A DNA stretch of 6,084 nucleotides, taken from the NCBI GenBank assembly GCA_945643825.1, contig CALZEZ010000094.1, positions 1-6,084 on the forward strand, written 5' to 3'. The position numbers were made by a program, and so were the translations under genes. The notes beneath the pieces are model-generated. The model worked only from the letters and a program-made list of their open reading frames with translations, did not search any database and was not told where the DNA came from. Of this stretch, positions 1 through 5,467 are shown piece by piece. Each line of letters opens with the position of its first letter. Position 1 is the first letter of the stretch. This DNA comes from an uncultured Lachnospiraceae bacterium (lineage in GTDB: Bacteria; Bacillota; Clostridia; Lachnospirales; Lachnospiraceae).

Positions 1-1040
1 AATTCATAGAAGATGTCGGCTGACATACTTACCATATGGTGTAAAACATTGTCCATGCGGCTTTCTACGGCACTGATGGGTTTAATTGCCACGGAACAGC
101 TGTCACCGATCTGCTGGAGCGTACCGGTATTGTTCTCCAGGATGGCGCAGGCTTCTTCAATATTGCTTGCGCTGGACTGGATCTCGTTCATGCTGCTGGA
201 AATCTCCTCACTGACAGCTGCCAGACCGCTGATGCTGTCCGAGATTTCGGCAATATGAATCTGATTCTCCTCATTGAGCTTCCAGACGTTCTGGATTTCG
301 TTGTTTACCTCCTCCAGAGAAGAAATCGCACGGTTAACACTGGTGGAGCTGGCCTGTGCAGCTGCCTGTACGCTTGCAAGGAATTGTCCCATATTGTTGG
401 TGAGCGTCTTGGTTTCATCTGCCAGGGTTCGAATCTCATCCGCAACTACGGCAAAGCCTCTGCCTGCTTCTCCGGATCTGGCGGCCTCAATGGAGGCGTT
501 CAGTGACAGGAGATTTGTCTGGGTAGAAATGTTCTGGATTGCGCCGATTACCTCATTCATGTGTTGGATGATATCGGATAACTGTGTCATATCCTTTTGC
601 ATCTGCTGGGAGATAGAGATGGTATCCTCTGACAGCTTGCGGATTCCGGTGAGACTCTTCTGGCTGTCATCAATTTTCTGATAAACCTGTGAGGACTCCT
701 CGGACACAGTGATAATGGTATTGGTCAGATCCTCATGACGCCCTGCGACGATTCCGGAAACCTCGGCTGATTCACTTGCCGCTGTGTGGATATCCTTTGT
801 GGCGTTTGCAACGCTCTGCGTGATGTTAAGCAGCTGTTCGGTATAGAATTGAATTTCCAGATCCAGCGCACTGATCTCTGAAACGGCATTGACATTTAAT
901 TCATAGATTTCTGCAAAGGCATCGCGGCCTTGCAGCAGCCTTTGGTATACATCCGCAAGCACGGGAGAGGATGAATAATCAACCGGCGCCAGGCCGGACA
1001 ATGCTTCTGTTAATGCAGCATCCCTTTTCTTAAGCTTCAT
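1..1040 (-). CDS. Methyl-accepting chemotaxis protein, soluble type, C-terminus beyond window (partial)
   Basis: A chemotaxis receptor or transducer that would control the CheA kinase through CheW. Translating leftward from the ATG at 1040 gives 346 open codons to the window edge. Seen in the sequence: the conserved cytoplasmic hairpin starts near residue 165 (IGAIQNISTQTNLL), followed by LNASIEAARSGEAGRGFAVVADEIRTLAD, listed here only as a motif covering about residues 179-207. Long heptad-rich helices flank it (about 65-164 and 208-310). Residues 1-65 are hydrophilic or amphipathic, with no signal peptide and no transmembrane segment, so this is a cytoplasmic receptor with a short N-terminal region of unknown type. 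The start is supported by GTAGGAGG ten or so bases upstream. The C-terminal end is missing, so an extra sensor domain there cannot be excluded. It is transcribed away from the esterase gene at 1208. The family call is very secure; the ligand is unknown. Confidence 0.95.
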   Translation of the reverse strand, partial: MKLKKRDAALTEALSGLAPVDYSSSPVLADVYQRLLQGRDAFAEIYELNVNAVSEISALDLEIQFYTEQLLNITQSVANATKDIHTAASESAEVSGIVAGRHEDLTNTIITVSEESSQVYQKIDDSQKSLTGIRKLSEDTISISQQMQKDMTQLSDIIQHMNEVIGAIQNISTQTNLLSLNASIEAARSGEAGRGFAVVADEIRTLADETKTLTNNMGQFLASVQAAAQASSTSVNRAISSLEEVNNEIQNVWKLNEENQIHIAEISDSISGLAAVSEEISSSMNEIQSSASNIEEACAILENNTGTLQQIGDSCSVAIKPISAVESRMDNVLHHMVSMSADIFYE

Positions 1041-1047
1041 AACAAAA

Positions 1048-1055
1048 TACCTCCT
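1048..1055 (-). promoter_or_regulatory. Ribosome binding site of the chemotaxis gene
   Basis: The minus strand reads GTAGGAGG shortly before the ATG at 1040. This near-perfect Shine-Dalgarno sequence fixes the start of the chemotaxis gene. Confidence 0.75.
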
Positions 1056-1081
1056 ACAGATTGTTTGTCGATTTATAGAAA

Positions 1082-1111
1082 ATTATAGCACTATTTACTC
1101 AAAATAGCACT
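1082..1111 (-). promoter_or_regulatory. Probable extended -10 promoter for the chemotaxis gene
   Basis: On the minus strand TGCTATAAT ends at 1082, a full extended -10 (TGnTATAAT), about 40 bases upstream of the start codon. No good -35 hexamer sits at the usual distance, which is tolerable for an extended -10 promoter. The octamer AGTGCTAT occurs twice in direct orientation, at 1111-1104 and 1092-1085, the second copy overlapping the -10. It could be a regulator half-site pair. No SigD-type flagellar promoter was recognised. Confidence 0.5.
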
Positions 1112-1115
1112 CCTT

Positions 1116-1146
1116 TTGTACAATTTTGTATTGCTTTTTGTATTAT
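1116..1146 (+). promoter_or_regulatory. Candidate promoter of the CE15-like esterase gene
   Basis: A TTGTAC -35-like hexamer (1116-1121) and a TATTAT -10-like hexamer (1141-1146) are separated by 19 bases, longer than ideal. Transcription would start near 1152 and leave a leader of about 55 bases before the ATG at 1208. The promoter looks weak, and its -10 runs directly into a perfect palindrome, so activity is probably modulated by a DNA-binding protein. Confidence 0.35.
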
Positions 1147-1162
1147 GCAACAGATTGTTGCA
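1146..1162. promoter_or_regulatory. Putative operator: 17-bp perfect palindrome at the esterase promoter
   Basis: TGCAACA-GAT-TGTTGCA is a perfect inverted repeat of 7-bp arms with a 3-bp centre. It begins at the last base of the proposed -10 box and covers the expected transcription start, a classical repressor position. It is too short and lacks the T-tract of a terminator. The motif is unlike the TTAG-N4-CTAA palindrome near 5390, so a different regulator, not encoded in this window, would be expected to bind it. Confidence 0.5.
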
Positions 1163-1192
1163 CAAGTGATGGCCGGGGAGTATGATGAGGAA

Positions 1193-1200
1193 AGGGAGGG
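1193..1200 (+). promoter_or_regulatory. Ribosome binding site that decides the esterase start
   Basis: AGGGAGGG ends seven bases before the ATG at 1208. No comparable site precedes the upstream in-frame ATGs at 1145 and 1169, so the shorter 343-residue product is preferred. Confidence 0.7.
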
Positions 1201-1207
1201 TTACGCT

Positions 1208-2239
1208 ATGGATTACAGAAGGTTTTATCAGGAAAATATCTACGGCATCTGGCGGGAGGGGGAGAAGGTTACCTACACGCGAATGGGAGAAAATCGTGTG
1301 AACATTCAGGTGGAGACCCGCGGCAGACAGGCGGATTTTACAATAGAAGTGTTTATGCCGGAGGATGAAAAGAAGGTTCGCTATTCCGGCAGTGCTCCCT
1401 TCATCATATGCATGCATCCGATTGAATCGAAGGACTGCGCATTGGAACACGGATATGGCGTCATTCTTATGGACAGCTATCAGATTGCGTCGGATGATGA
1501 TAAGCATGTGGGTTGCTTCTATGAGCTTTATCCGTACGGGAAGCAGGCCCAAGAGCAAACCGGTGTCCTGATGGCATGGGCATGGGGTGCTGCCAAGATT
1601 CTGGATGCAGTCTATGGTGGACTCGGAGAGGAATTGTGCTTTGATCCGGAAGCATCCATTGTGACAGGGGTATCGAGATGGGGCAAAGCAACGGCGGTCT
1701 GCGGAGCCTTTGACAAACGATTCCGTATGGTTGTGCCGGCGTGCTCCGGTGCAGGTGGACTCGCCCTCAATGGAGTGACCTCTACAGGAAAAACCTATAA
1801 CTTTGAGAGCATCGGAGGACCACAGAAATATACCTATGGTGAGAACGAACCGCTTAGCTGTCTGCAGTCAGAAGCAGAGAGAGGGTGGTTTTGTGACCGG
1901 TTTTTGGATTATCGGGATGTATCGGAAATTCCGGTGGATCAGGAGATGCTGCCGGCTTTAGCGGCAGCCCCTGGTCGCTATTACTTTATCATTGCAGCCT
2001 GTATGGGTGAAGACTGGGTAAATGCCCCGGCCATGTGGGAATGCTACCTGAAAGCAAATGAGATCTATAAGCAAAAGGGGCTGCAGGAGCATCTGGTAAT
2101 CCATATTCATAAGGAAGGACACGCTGTTCTTAAGGAGGATATGGAGCTTCTGACTGCCTACTTTGATAAAATGTATTATTCCATGGAAACAAACCTCGAC
2201 ATGGCGAAGCTGAAGACCTCCGTCTTCGCTGAGCAGTAG
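1208..2239 (+). CDS. CE15-like (glucuronoyl esterase type) alpha/beta hydrolase, cytoplasmic
   Basis: A likely carboxylic ester hydrolase. CE15 enzymes cleave the ester between glucuronic acid side chains of xylan and lignin alcohols or similar groups. Seen (343-residue numbering): the nucleophile motif GVSRWGK at 154-160 with Ser156, matching the GCSRxGK type of CE15; ACSGAGG at 178-184, matching the QESGAGG segment; GEDW at 267-270; and the catalytic His candidate in KEGHAV, His305. The canonical Glu just before SGAGG is Cys179 here, so the acid of the triad must sit elsewhere; Glu268 or Asp269 are candidates. There is no signal peptide, whereas characterised CE15 enzymes are mostly secreted. 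I chose ATG 1208 because GGGAGGG lies seven bases upstream. The in-frame ATG at 1145 has no ribosome binding site and overlaps the promoter and palindrome. The gene is monocistronic by layout. Fold confidence is high; exact substrate is unknown, and related acetyl-xylan-esterase-like activity is possible. Confidence 0.82.
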   Translation: MDYRRFYQENIYGIWREGEKVTYTRMGENRVNIQVETRGRQADFTIEVFMPEDEKKVRYSGSAPFIICMHPIESKDCALEHGYGVILMDSYQIASDDDKHVGCFYELYPYGKQAQEQTGVLMAWAWGAAKILDAVYGGLGEELCFDPEASIVTGVSRWGKATAVCGAFDKRFRMVVPACSGAGGLALNGVTSTGKTYNFESIGGPQKYTYGENEPLSCLQSEAERGWFCDRFLDYRDVSEIPVDQEMLPALAAAPGRYYFIIAACMGEDWVNAPAMWECYLKANEIYKQKGLQEHLVIHIHKEGHAVLKEDMELLTAYFDKMYYSMETNLDMAKLKTSVFAEQ

Positions 2240-2240
2240 C

Positions 2241-2269
2241 TGAAAAAAATGAAATCCGCACTTTTTTCA
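2241..2269. repeat. AT-only short hairpin carrying a third copy of the AAATCCGCACT motif
   Basis: TGAAAAAA (2241-2248) can pair with TTTTTTCA (2262-2269) just after the esterase stop. The stem is almost pure A-T, so it is weak alone. Its loop holds AAATCCGCACT at 2252-2262, the same 11-mer that forms part of the outer arm of the larger palindrome at 2294-2304. It therefore seems to be the left edge or a decayed piece of that element. Confidence 0.45.
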
Positions 2270-2285
2270 TAATTTTTGCAATTTA

Positions 2286-2397
2286 GTCCCAGTAAATCCG
2301 CACTAAAATGGAAAATATTAAAAAAAATCCCAGTAATTTTAAATTTTACTGGGATTTTTTTTCGAAAAGGTTTATAAAAGTGCGGATTTACTGGGAC
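2286..2397. repeat. Nested palindromic element (REP/MITE-like) between convergent genes
   Basis: Outer arms GTCCCAGTAAATCCGCACT (2286-2304) and its exact reverse complement (2379-2397) enclose an inner perfect 17-bp hairpin (2320-2336 with 2346-2362). The inner hairpin repeats the core of the outer arm, TCCCAGTAA. The core thus occurs four times, twice in each orientation, within 112 bases. No transposase is present and the open frames through it are artefacts of the palindrome. The structure fits an intergenic interspersed palindrome or a non-autonomous mobile relic. Copy number in the genome cannot be judged from here. Confidence 0.75.
2320..2362. terminator. Probable bidirectional intrinsic terminator
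   Basis: A perfect 17-bp stem of eight A, TCCCAGTAA and the complement ending in eight T closes a 9-base loop (TTTTAAATT). The T8 tract on either strand makes the hairpin symmetrical, so it can stop both the rightward esterase transcript and the leftward hydrolase-marR transcript. The stem core has a modest GC content (TCCCAG), but U-tract and position between convergent genes are right. Confidence 0.65.
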
Positions 2398-2440
2398 AAA
2401 AAAGCGAAAAATCTCAAATATGTCGAAGTTAACATAAGTC

Positions 2441-2500
2441 CGAGCACGATACGTTACGATGCAACGCCATACGTCACGATACAGCACAATACGACCTAAT
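2441..2500. repeat. Degenerate tandem repeat with 10-bp period, six units
   Basis: Six consecutive 10-mers share a pattern close to ACGTCACGAT: CGAGCACGAT, ACGTTACGAT, GCAACGCCAT, ACGTCACGAT, ACAGCACAAT, ACGACCTAAT. All end in AT and most have A-C-G at the start. The array lies between the palindromic element and the marR stop codon, with the last unit ending 9 bases from it. A one-helical-turn period is compatible with a protein array site or with a decayed minisatellite. It has no spacers of the CRISPR kind. Confidence 0.55.
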
Positions 2501-2509
2501 TTGACATCG

Positions 2510-2929
2510 TTATTCCAGATTCTGCGTGAGCCGTTCGATCAGCACATAAAAAAGCTTGCGTTCCTCATCGGTAAAGCCCATAAAGGCAAGCTGCTTCGCA
2601 TCCTCCATGATCTGGTTGACGGCAGCAGACATCTGATGCCCCTTATCCGTTAAGTAGATGCGAAAGGCACGCTTTCCGCCCGAAACAGAGACAGGCGTTT
2701 TCTCGATCAGTCCGTCTGACTGCATTTTTTTTAGCAGAATCGTCATCGTGGCGGGTTCTACGTGACAGATACTGGCCAGCTCCTTTTGCACCACACCCTC
2801 ATGGTCAGACAGGATGGACAGGACCTTGGGCTGTCCATCCGATAGATTCATCGCCTGAAACTGTTGTCTGCATTTTTTTTGATGTGCAAGAGAAGCGTTT
2901 GCAAGAATAAGGTGAAGAGGTTCGTTCAC
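2510..2929 (-). CDS. MarR-family winged-helix transcriptional regulator
   Basis: A dimeric DNA-binding protein of 139 residues, the usual MarR size. Such proteins generally repress nearby genes and release DNA when a small aromatic or acidic ligand binds or a cysteine is oxidised. Seen: an N-terminal dimerisation helix (1-30), the helix-turn-helix at about 46-73 (QKELASICHV then EPATMTILLKKM), the wing at about 74-96 (IEKTPVSVSGGKRAFRIYLT followed by DKG), and a C-terminal dimerisation helix (97-139). Cysteines are at 20 and 54. The start codon is GTG at 2929, with GAGG seven bases upstream. It is the last gene of the leftward operon, 37 bases or so after the upstream hydrolase. The TTAG-N4-CTAA palindrome at 5381-5396 is its likely operator, which would make the operon autoregulated. 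The ligand is not identifiable. Confidence 0.93.
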   Translation of the reverse strand: MNEPLHLILANASLAHQKKCRQQFQAMNLSDGQPKVLSILSDHEGVVQKELASICHVEPATMTILLKKMQSDGLIEKTPVSVSGGKRAFRIYLTDKGHQMSAAVNQIMEDAKQLAFMGFTDEERKLFYVLIERLTQNLE

Positions 2930-2933
2930 GGTA

Positions 2934-2941
2934 ATTCCTCG
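2934..2941 (-). promoter_or_regulatory. Ribosome binding site for the GTG-started marR
   Basis: The minus strand reads CGAGGAAT, then TACC and GTG. The GAGG core lies seven bases before the GTG at 2929 and supports that non-ATG start; no ATG nearby in frame is better placed. Confidence 0.6.
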
Positions 2942-2970
2942 TTTCGTTAAACTGTGGTAATGGCAGCGGT

Positions 2971-4167
2971 TTACAGGCAGCCATAGGCAACAGCGCGCAT
3001 GCGCAGATGGTGGTATTCCTCGAGATTTGGCTGCAGGTTATGCATGTAGCAGATGGAAAGACCCTCTGCCGGATCGCATTCTGCCCAGGTTCCGGAGCCA
3101 CCGGTCCAGCCGAACTGACCAAGAGAACCATTGTGCTGACCGGCATATTTATCCATCAGGGTACGCATGCCATAGCCATAGCCGTAGCCGGCAAGATAAT
3201 TGTTAGAGAAATCCTCGGCAAGTATTTCGGAGGGGATGGTGTTGGTGCGGATTAGATCGATGGTCTTGCGACCGATGATCTGTTCGCCCTTATATTTTCC
3301 GCCATTGCAAAGCATCTGCATCAGCCTGGTGTAATCACGACAGTTGGTGATGACTCTGGAGAAACCGGGAACCGTTCCAAGCGGACCTACAAACATTCTG
3401 GCATGCTCCGGTCCGGGTACATACAGAGCATCCTCATCCCCGAGATTCTTTCCGGGCTTTAAGTAATAATCCTTCACAAGGCGACTCTCCAAATCGCCAA
3501 AGAGGAAGTTAGCAGAGCTGTTCATCTCCAAAGGCTCAAAAAGCATTTCCTTGATGACCAGCTCTGCAGGCTTGTCACATAATACTTCGAGAAGACCGGC
3601 AGTCAGCTCACTTGCAAAACCATAGAGAAAGCGTGAACCGGGTTCGAAGGTAAGAGGCACTCTGGCAGCGGCTTTGATCTGATCACGCAGGGTAAAATAG
3701 CCCTTTGCGCGAAGCTCCTTCATTTCTCTTGCCATTGCGGTTGCCGTCGGATGAGAGACCGGCAGTCCACCGATGATCATCTCATACGGAAGACCACAGG
3801 TCATATTGAAAATCTGCTTTATGGTAATCGGTTTGTCAACCGGAACCTCCTCCATACAGCCGTTTGCGTGCTGCACGATTTTGGTGGAATGGCGAAATTC
3901 CGGGAAATACTCGTAGAGAGGATCCGACATCAGGAAGCGTCCCTGCTCATACAGCATCATGGCTGTGGTATACATAGCGATTTTTGTAAGAGAGGCCTGA
4001 CGGAAAACATGATCCGCAGTCAGCTTGACGCCATTTTCCTTATCTGCCCATCCGCAGTAATTTTCGTAGAGAATCTCGCCCTTTTTACAGATGATCATTC
4101 CACAGCCGGGAAGGCCGTCATCCACATATTTTTGTAATAATTGATCCAAATCCTTAAAATCAGACAT
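2971..4167 (-). CDS. Serine hydrolase, beta-lactamase/family VIII esterase fold (paralogue 1)
   Basis: A 398-residue protein of the Beta-lactamase (PF00144-type) superfamily, which covers class C beta-lactamases, DD-peptidases and family VIII carboxylesterases. Seen: nucleophile motif S59-L-T-K62, conserved Tyr182 in FLYGFASE in the place of the class C Y-A-N tyrosine, and W354-T-G-G in the place of the class C K-T-G. A tryptophan at this point is typical of family VIII esterases. The segment MTCGLPY (122-128) has Cys where many relatives have Ser. A Gly-Tyr run (GYGYGYG, 327-333) precedes the third motif. There is no signal peptide or lipobox, so the protein is cytoplasmic and unlikely to give antibiotic resistance. 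GGAAGGGAG overlaps the stop codon of the upstream paralogue, seven bases before this ATG; only 15 bases separate the genes, suggesting translational coupling. Ester hydrolysis or acyl transfer is inferred; substrate unknown. Confidence 0.9.
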   Translation of the reverse strand: MSDFKDLDQLLQKYVDDGLPGCGMIICKKGEILYENYCGWADKENGVKLTADHVFRQASLTKIAMYTTAMMLYEQGRFLMSDPLYEYFPEFRHSTKIVQHANGCMEEVPVDKPITIKQIFNMTCGLPYEMIIGGLPVSHPTATAMAREMKELRAKGYFTLRDQIKAAARVPLTFEPGSRFLYGFASELTAGLLEVLCDKPAELVIKEMLFEPLEMNSSANFLFGDLESRLVKDYYLKPGKNLGDEDALYVPGPEHARMFVGPLGTVPGFSRVITNCRDYTRLMQMLCNGGKYKGEQIIGRKTIDLIRTNTIPSEILAEDFSNNYLAGYGYGYGMRTLMDKYAGQHNGSLGQFGWTGGSGTWAECDPAEGLSICYMHNLQPNLEEYHHLRMRAVAYGCL

Positions 4168-4174
4168 GACTATT

Positions 4175-4183
4175 CTCCCTTCC
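4175..4183 (-). promoter_or_regulatory. Ribosome binding site overlapping the upstream stop codon
   Basis: GGAAGGGAG starts on the last base of the TAG stop of the preceding hydrolase and ends seven bases before the ATG at 4167. The arrangement favours translational coupling of the two paralogues. Confidence 0.65.
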
Positions 4184-5352
4184 TATAATAATCCGTATGC
4201 CGCAGTGCGGACACGTGGGTGACAATAGTTCTCATCATCTGGAATGAGATTGTGCATGTAGCAGATGGAAAGTCCCTCTGCCGGATCTGCCTCGCAGAAG
4301 GTACCGAAGCCTCCTGTCCAGCCGAAGGCACCGAGAGAACCGTTTAAGCTTCCGGCCGCCGGATCGATCAGGGTGCGGAAACCGTAACCATAGCCGTAAC
4401 CGGCGTTGTAGGTATCCTGGAAATCCTTGAGCTGTTCCTTGTCCAGTCCGTTTGCGCGCATCAGATCAATGGTTCTTGCGCTCATAATGCGCTGTCCTTT
4501 ATACATTCCGCCACAGGCTAACATCTGAAGCAGATTGGTATAGTCATCCACAGTTGAGAAAAGTCTTGCCCAGCCGGCTTCATTTTCCTCTCCCGGAAGA
4601 TGCTTCTTATCGAAGAAGTCCGGTCCCGGTACGAGATTGCCGTTCTCGTCTTTTGCATACAGTGTCACCATGCGATCCTTGATATCGCCGTAGAAAATAG
4701 CACCGGTATCCTTCATTTCCAGAGGATCAAAGAGCAGCTCTTTTAGCACATCATTGACCGGCTTGTCACAGACTGCCTCAATGATTCCGGCGGCAATCTC
4801 ACTTGAGAAACCATAGATCCAGTGCGTACCGGGCTCACAGGCGAGGGGTGCCTTAGAGACGGCAGACAGCTGCTCCTTCAGGGTGAAATGTCCCTTTTCC
4901 CAGAGAGGACGCATGCATTCCTGCATACCCTGAAGAGTCAGGTCGTTTGTCGGACCATCAAAATTGCAATAAGGCAGACCGCATTTCATGGACAGTGTGT
5001 CACGAATCGTGATCTGATTTGTGGTAGGAACGATATCCACATAACCATTTGCATGGCGTACATATTTTTTGCTGGAAGCCCATTCGGGAAGATAGTTACC
5101 CACCGGATCAGTCAGCAGGAATTTGCCGCGCTCATACAACATCATCATGGCGGTGTAGAGTGGAACCTTGGACATGGAAGCCTGTCGGTAAACCGTATCC
5201 TTTGCCACCGGCTTTTTCGTATCCCTGTCGGTGATACCGAAGTGTCCCTCGTAAAGGGTCGTGCCTCGCTGCACGACCTTCAGGGAGCATCCCGGAATGC
5301 CGCGATCCACAAAGCTTTGAAGCAGTAAATCAAGATCCTTTCTTGTTGACAT
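4183..5352 (-). CDS. Serine hydrolase, beta-lactamase/family VIII esterase fold (paralogue 2, first gene of operon)
   Basis: A 389-residue paralogue of the downstream gene, similar along the whole length by eye. In this numbering the motifs are S59-M-S-K62, Tyr180 in IYGFSSE and W345-T-G-G, with CGLPY and the GYGYGYG run also kept. Two ATGs compete: 5358 (MHMSTRK) and 5352 (MSTRKDLD). I prefer 5352 because AGAGG lies about nine bases away from it but only three or so from 5358, and because the N-terminus then aligns exactly with MSDFKDLD of paralogue 1, with the same Ser59/Lys62 numbering. There is no signal peptide, so it should act in the cytoplasm on esters or similar acyl compounds. It is the first gene of the operon that ends with marR. 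The start codon sits inside the -35 box of the divergent promoter. The exact reaction is unknown. Confidence 0.9.
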   Translation of the reverse strand: MSTRKDLDLLLQSFVDRGIPGCSLKVVQRGTTLYEGHFGITDRDTKKPVAKDTVYRQASMSKVPLYTAMMMLYERGKFLLTDPVGNYLPEWASSKKYVRHANGYVDIVPTTNQITIRDTLSMKCGLPYCNFDGPTNDLTLQGMQECMRPLWEKGHFTLKEQLSAVSKAPLACEPGTHWIYGFSSEIAAGIIEAVCDKPVNDVLKELLFDPLEMKDTGAIFYGDIKDRMVTLYAKDENGNLVPGPDFFDKKHLPGEENEAGWARLFSTVDDYTNLLQMLACGGMYKGQRIMSARTIDLMRANGLDKEQLKDFQDTYNAGYGYGYGFRTLIDPAAGSLNGSLGAFGWTGGFGTFCEADPAEGLSICYMHNLIPDDENYCHPRVRTAAYGLL

Positions 5353-5374
5353 ATGCATTTACCTCTTGTATAAT
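5346..5374 (+). promoter_or_regulatory. Full-consensus SigA promoter for the third hydrolase
   Basis: TTGACA (5346-5351), a 17-base spacer and TATAAT (5369-5374) match the housekeeping consensus at all twelve positions with ideal spacing. Transcription should start near 5381, giving a leader of about 87 bases before the ATG at 5468. The -35 box overlaps the start codon of the divergent hydrolase gene. Such a strong promoter next to a palindrome suggests that it is normally held down by a repressor. Confidence 0.8.
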
Positions 5375-5375
5375 T

Positions 5376-5404
5376 TATCTAATTAGAAATCTAATTTAAT
5401 ACAA
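5376..5404 (-). promoter_or_regulatory. Candidate promoter of the hydrolase-hydrolase-marR operon
   Basis: On the minus strand TTGTAT (5404-5399) is followed after 17 bases by TAGATA (5381-5376), a poor -10. A later TATACA (5372-5367) is a possible alternative -10 but lacks a good -35. Either way transcription would begin within about 25 bases of the start at 5352. The palindrome at 5381-5396 fills the spacer, well placed for repression. Confidence 0.4.
5381..5396. promoter_or_regulatory. Probable MarR operator (TTAG-N4-CTAA palindrome)
   Basis: AATTAGA-AA-TCTAATT is a perfect 16-bp palindrome with 7-bp arms. Its core TTAGAAATCTAA fits the TTAG-N4-CTAA pattern known for SlyA and related MarR proteins (TTAGCAAGCTAA in Salmonella). 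It starts at the predicted first transcribed base of the rightward promoter and lies in the spacer of the leftward one, so one dimer could silence both. Binding by the MarR protein encoded at 2510-2929 is an inference from linkage and motif type. Confidence 0.65.
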
Positions 5405-5450
5405 TACTAATATGGACAGAGAGAATTGTCAACTGCAAATCAAGCGGAAA

Positions 5451-5458
5451 AGGAGAGG
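5451..5458 (+). promoter_or_regulatory. Ribosome binding site of the third hydrolase
   Basis: AGGAGAGG ends nine bases before the ATG at 5468, a strong site that fixes the start codon. The 87-base leader between the promoter and this site shows no riboswitch or attenuator structure that I can recognise. Confidence 0.7.
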
Positions 5459-5467
5459 TATTAGAAG

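Noticed and set aside
13..681. Open frames on the plus strand across the left end
   Set aside because: They lie opposite the chemotaxis gene, whose minus-strand frame has unmistakable conserved motifs; the plus-strand products are low-complexity shadows with no ribosome binding sites.
1145..1207. N-terminal extension of the esterase from the ATG at 1145
   Set aside because: No ribosome binding site, and the codons coincide with the proposed -10 box and palindrome; the ATG at 1208 has a strong site.
1041..1207. Shared single operator for the chemotaxis gene and the esterase
   Set aside because: The perfect palindrome lies about 60 bases upstream of the chemotaxis -10 box, too far for simple joint repression, and the two genes have no obvious functional link.
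2176..2487. 103-codon minus-strand frame through the convergent spacer
   Set aside because: It spans the esterase end, the palindrome and the 10-bp repeat; its F/K/I-rich product reflects the A/T tracts, and it has no ribosome binding site.
2441..2500. CRISPR array
   Set aside because: The units are 10 bp, degenerate and directly adjoining, with no spacers and no cas genes in view.
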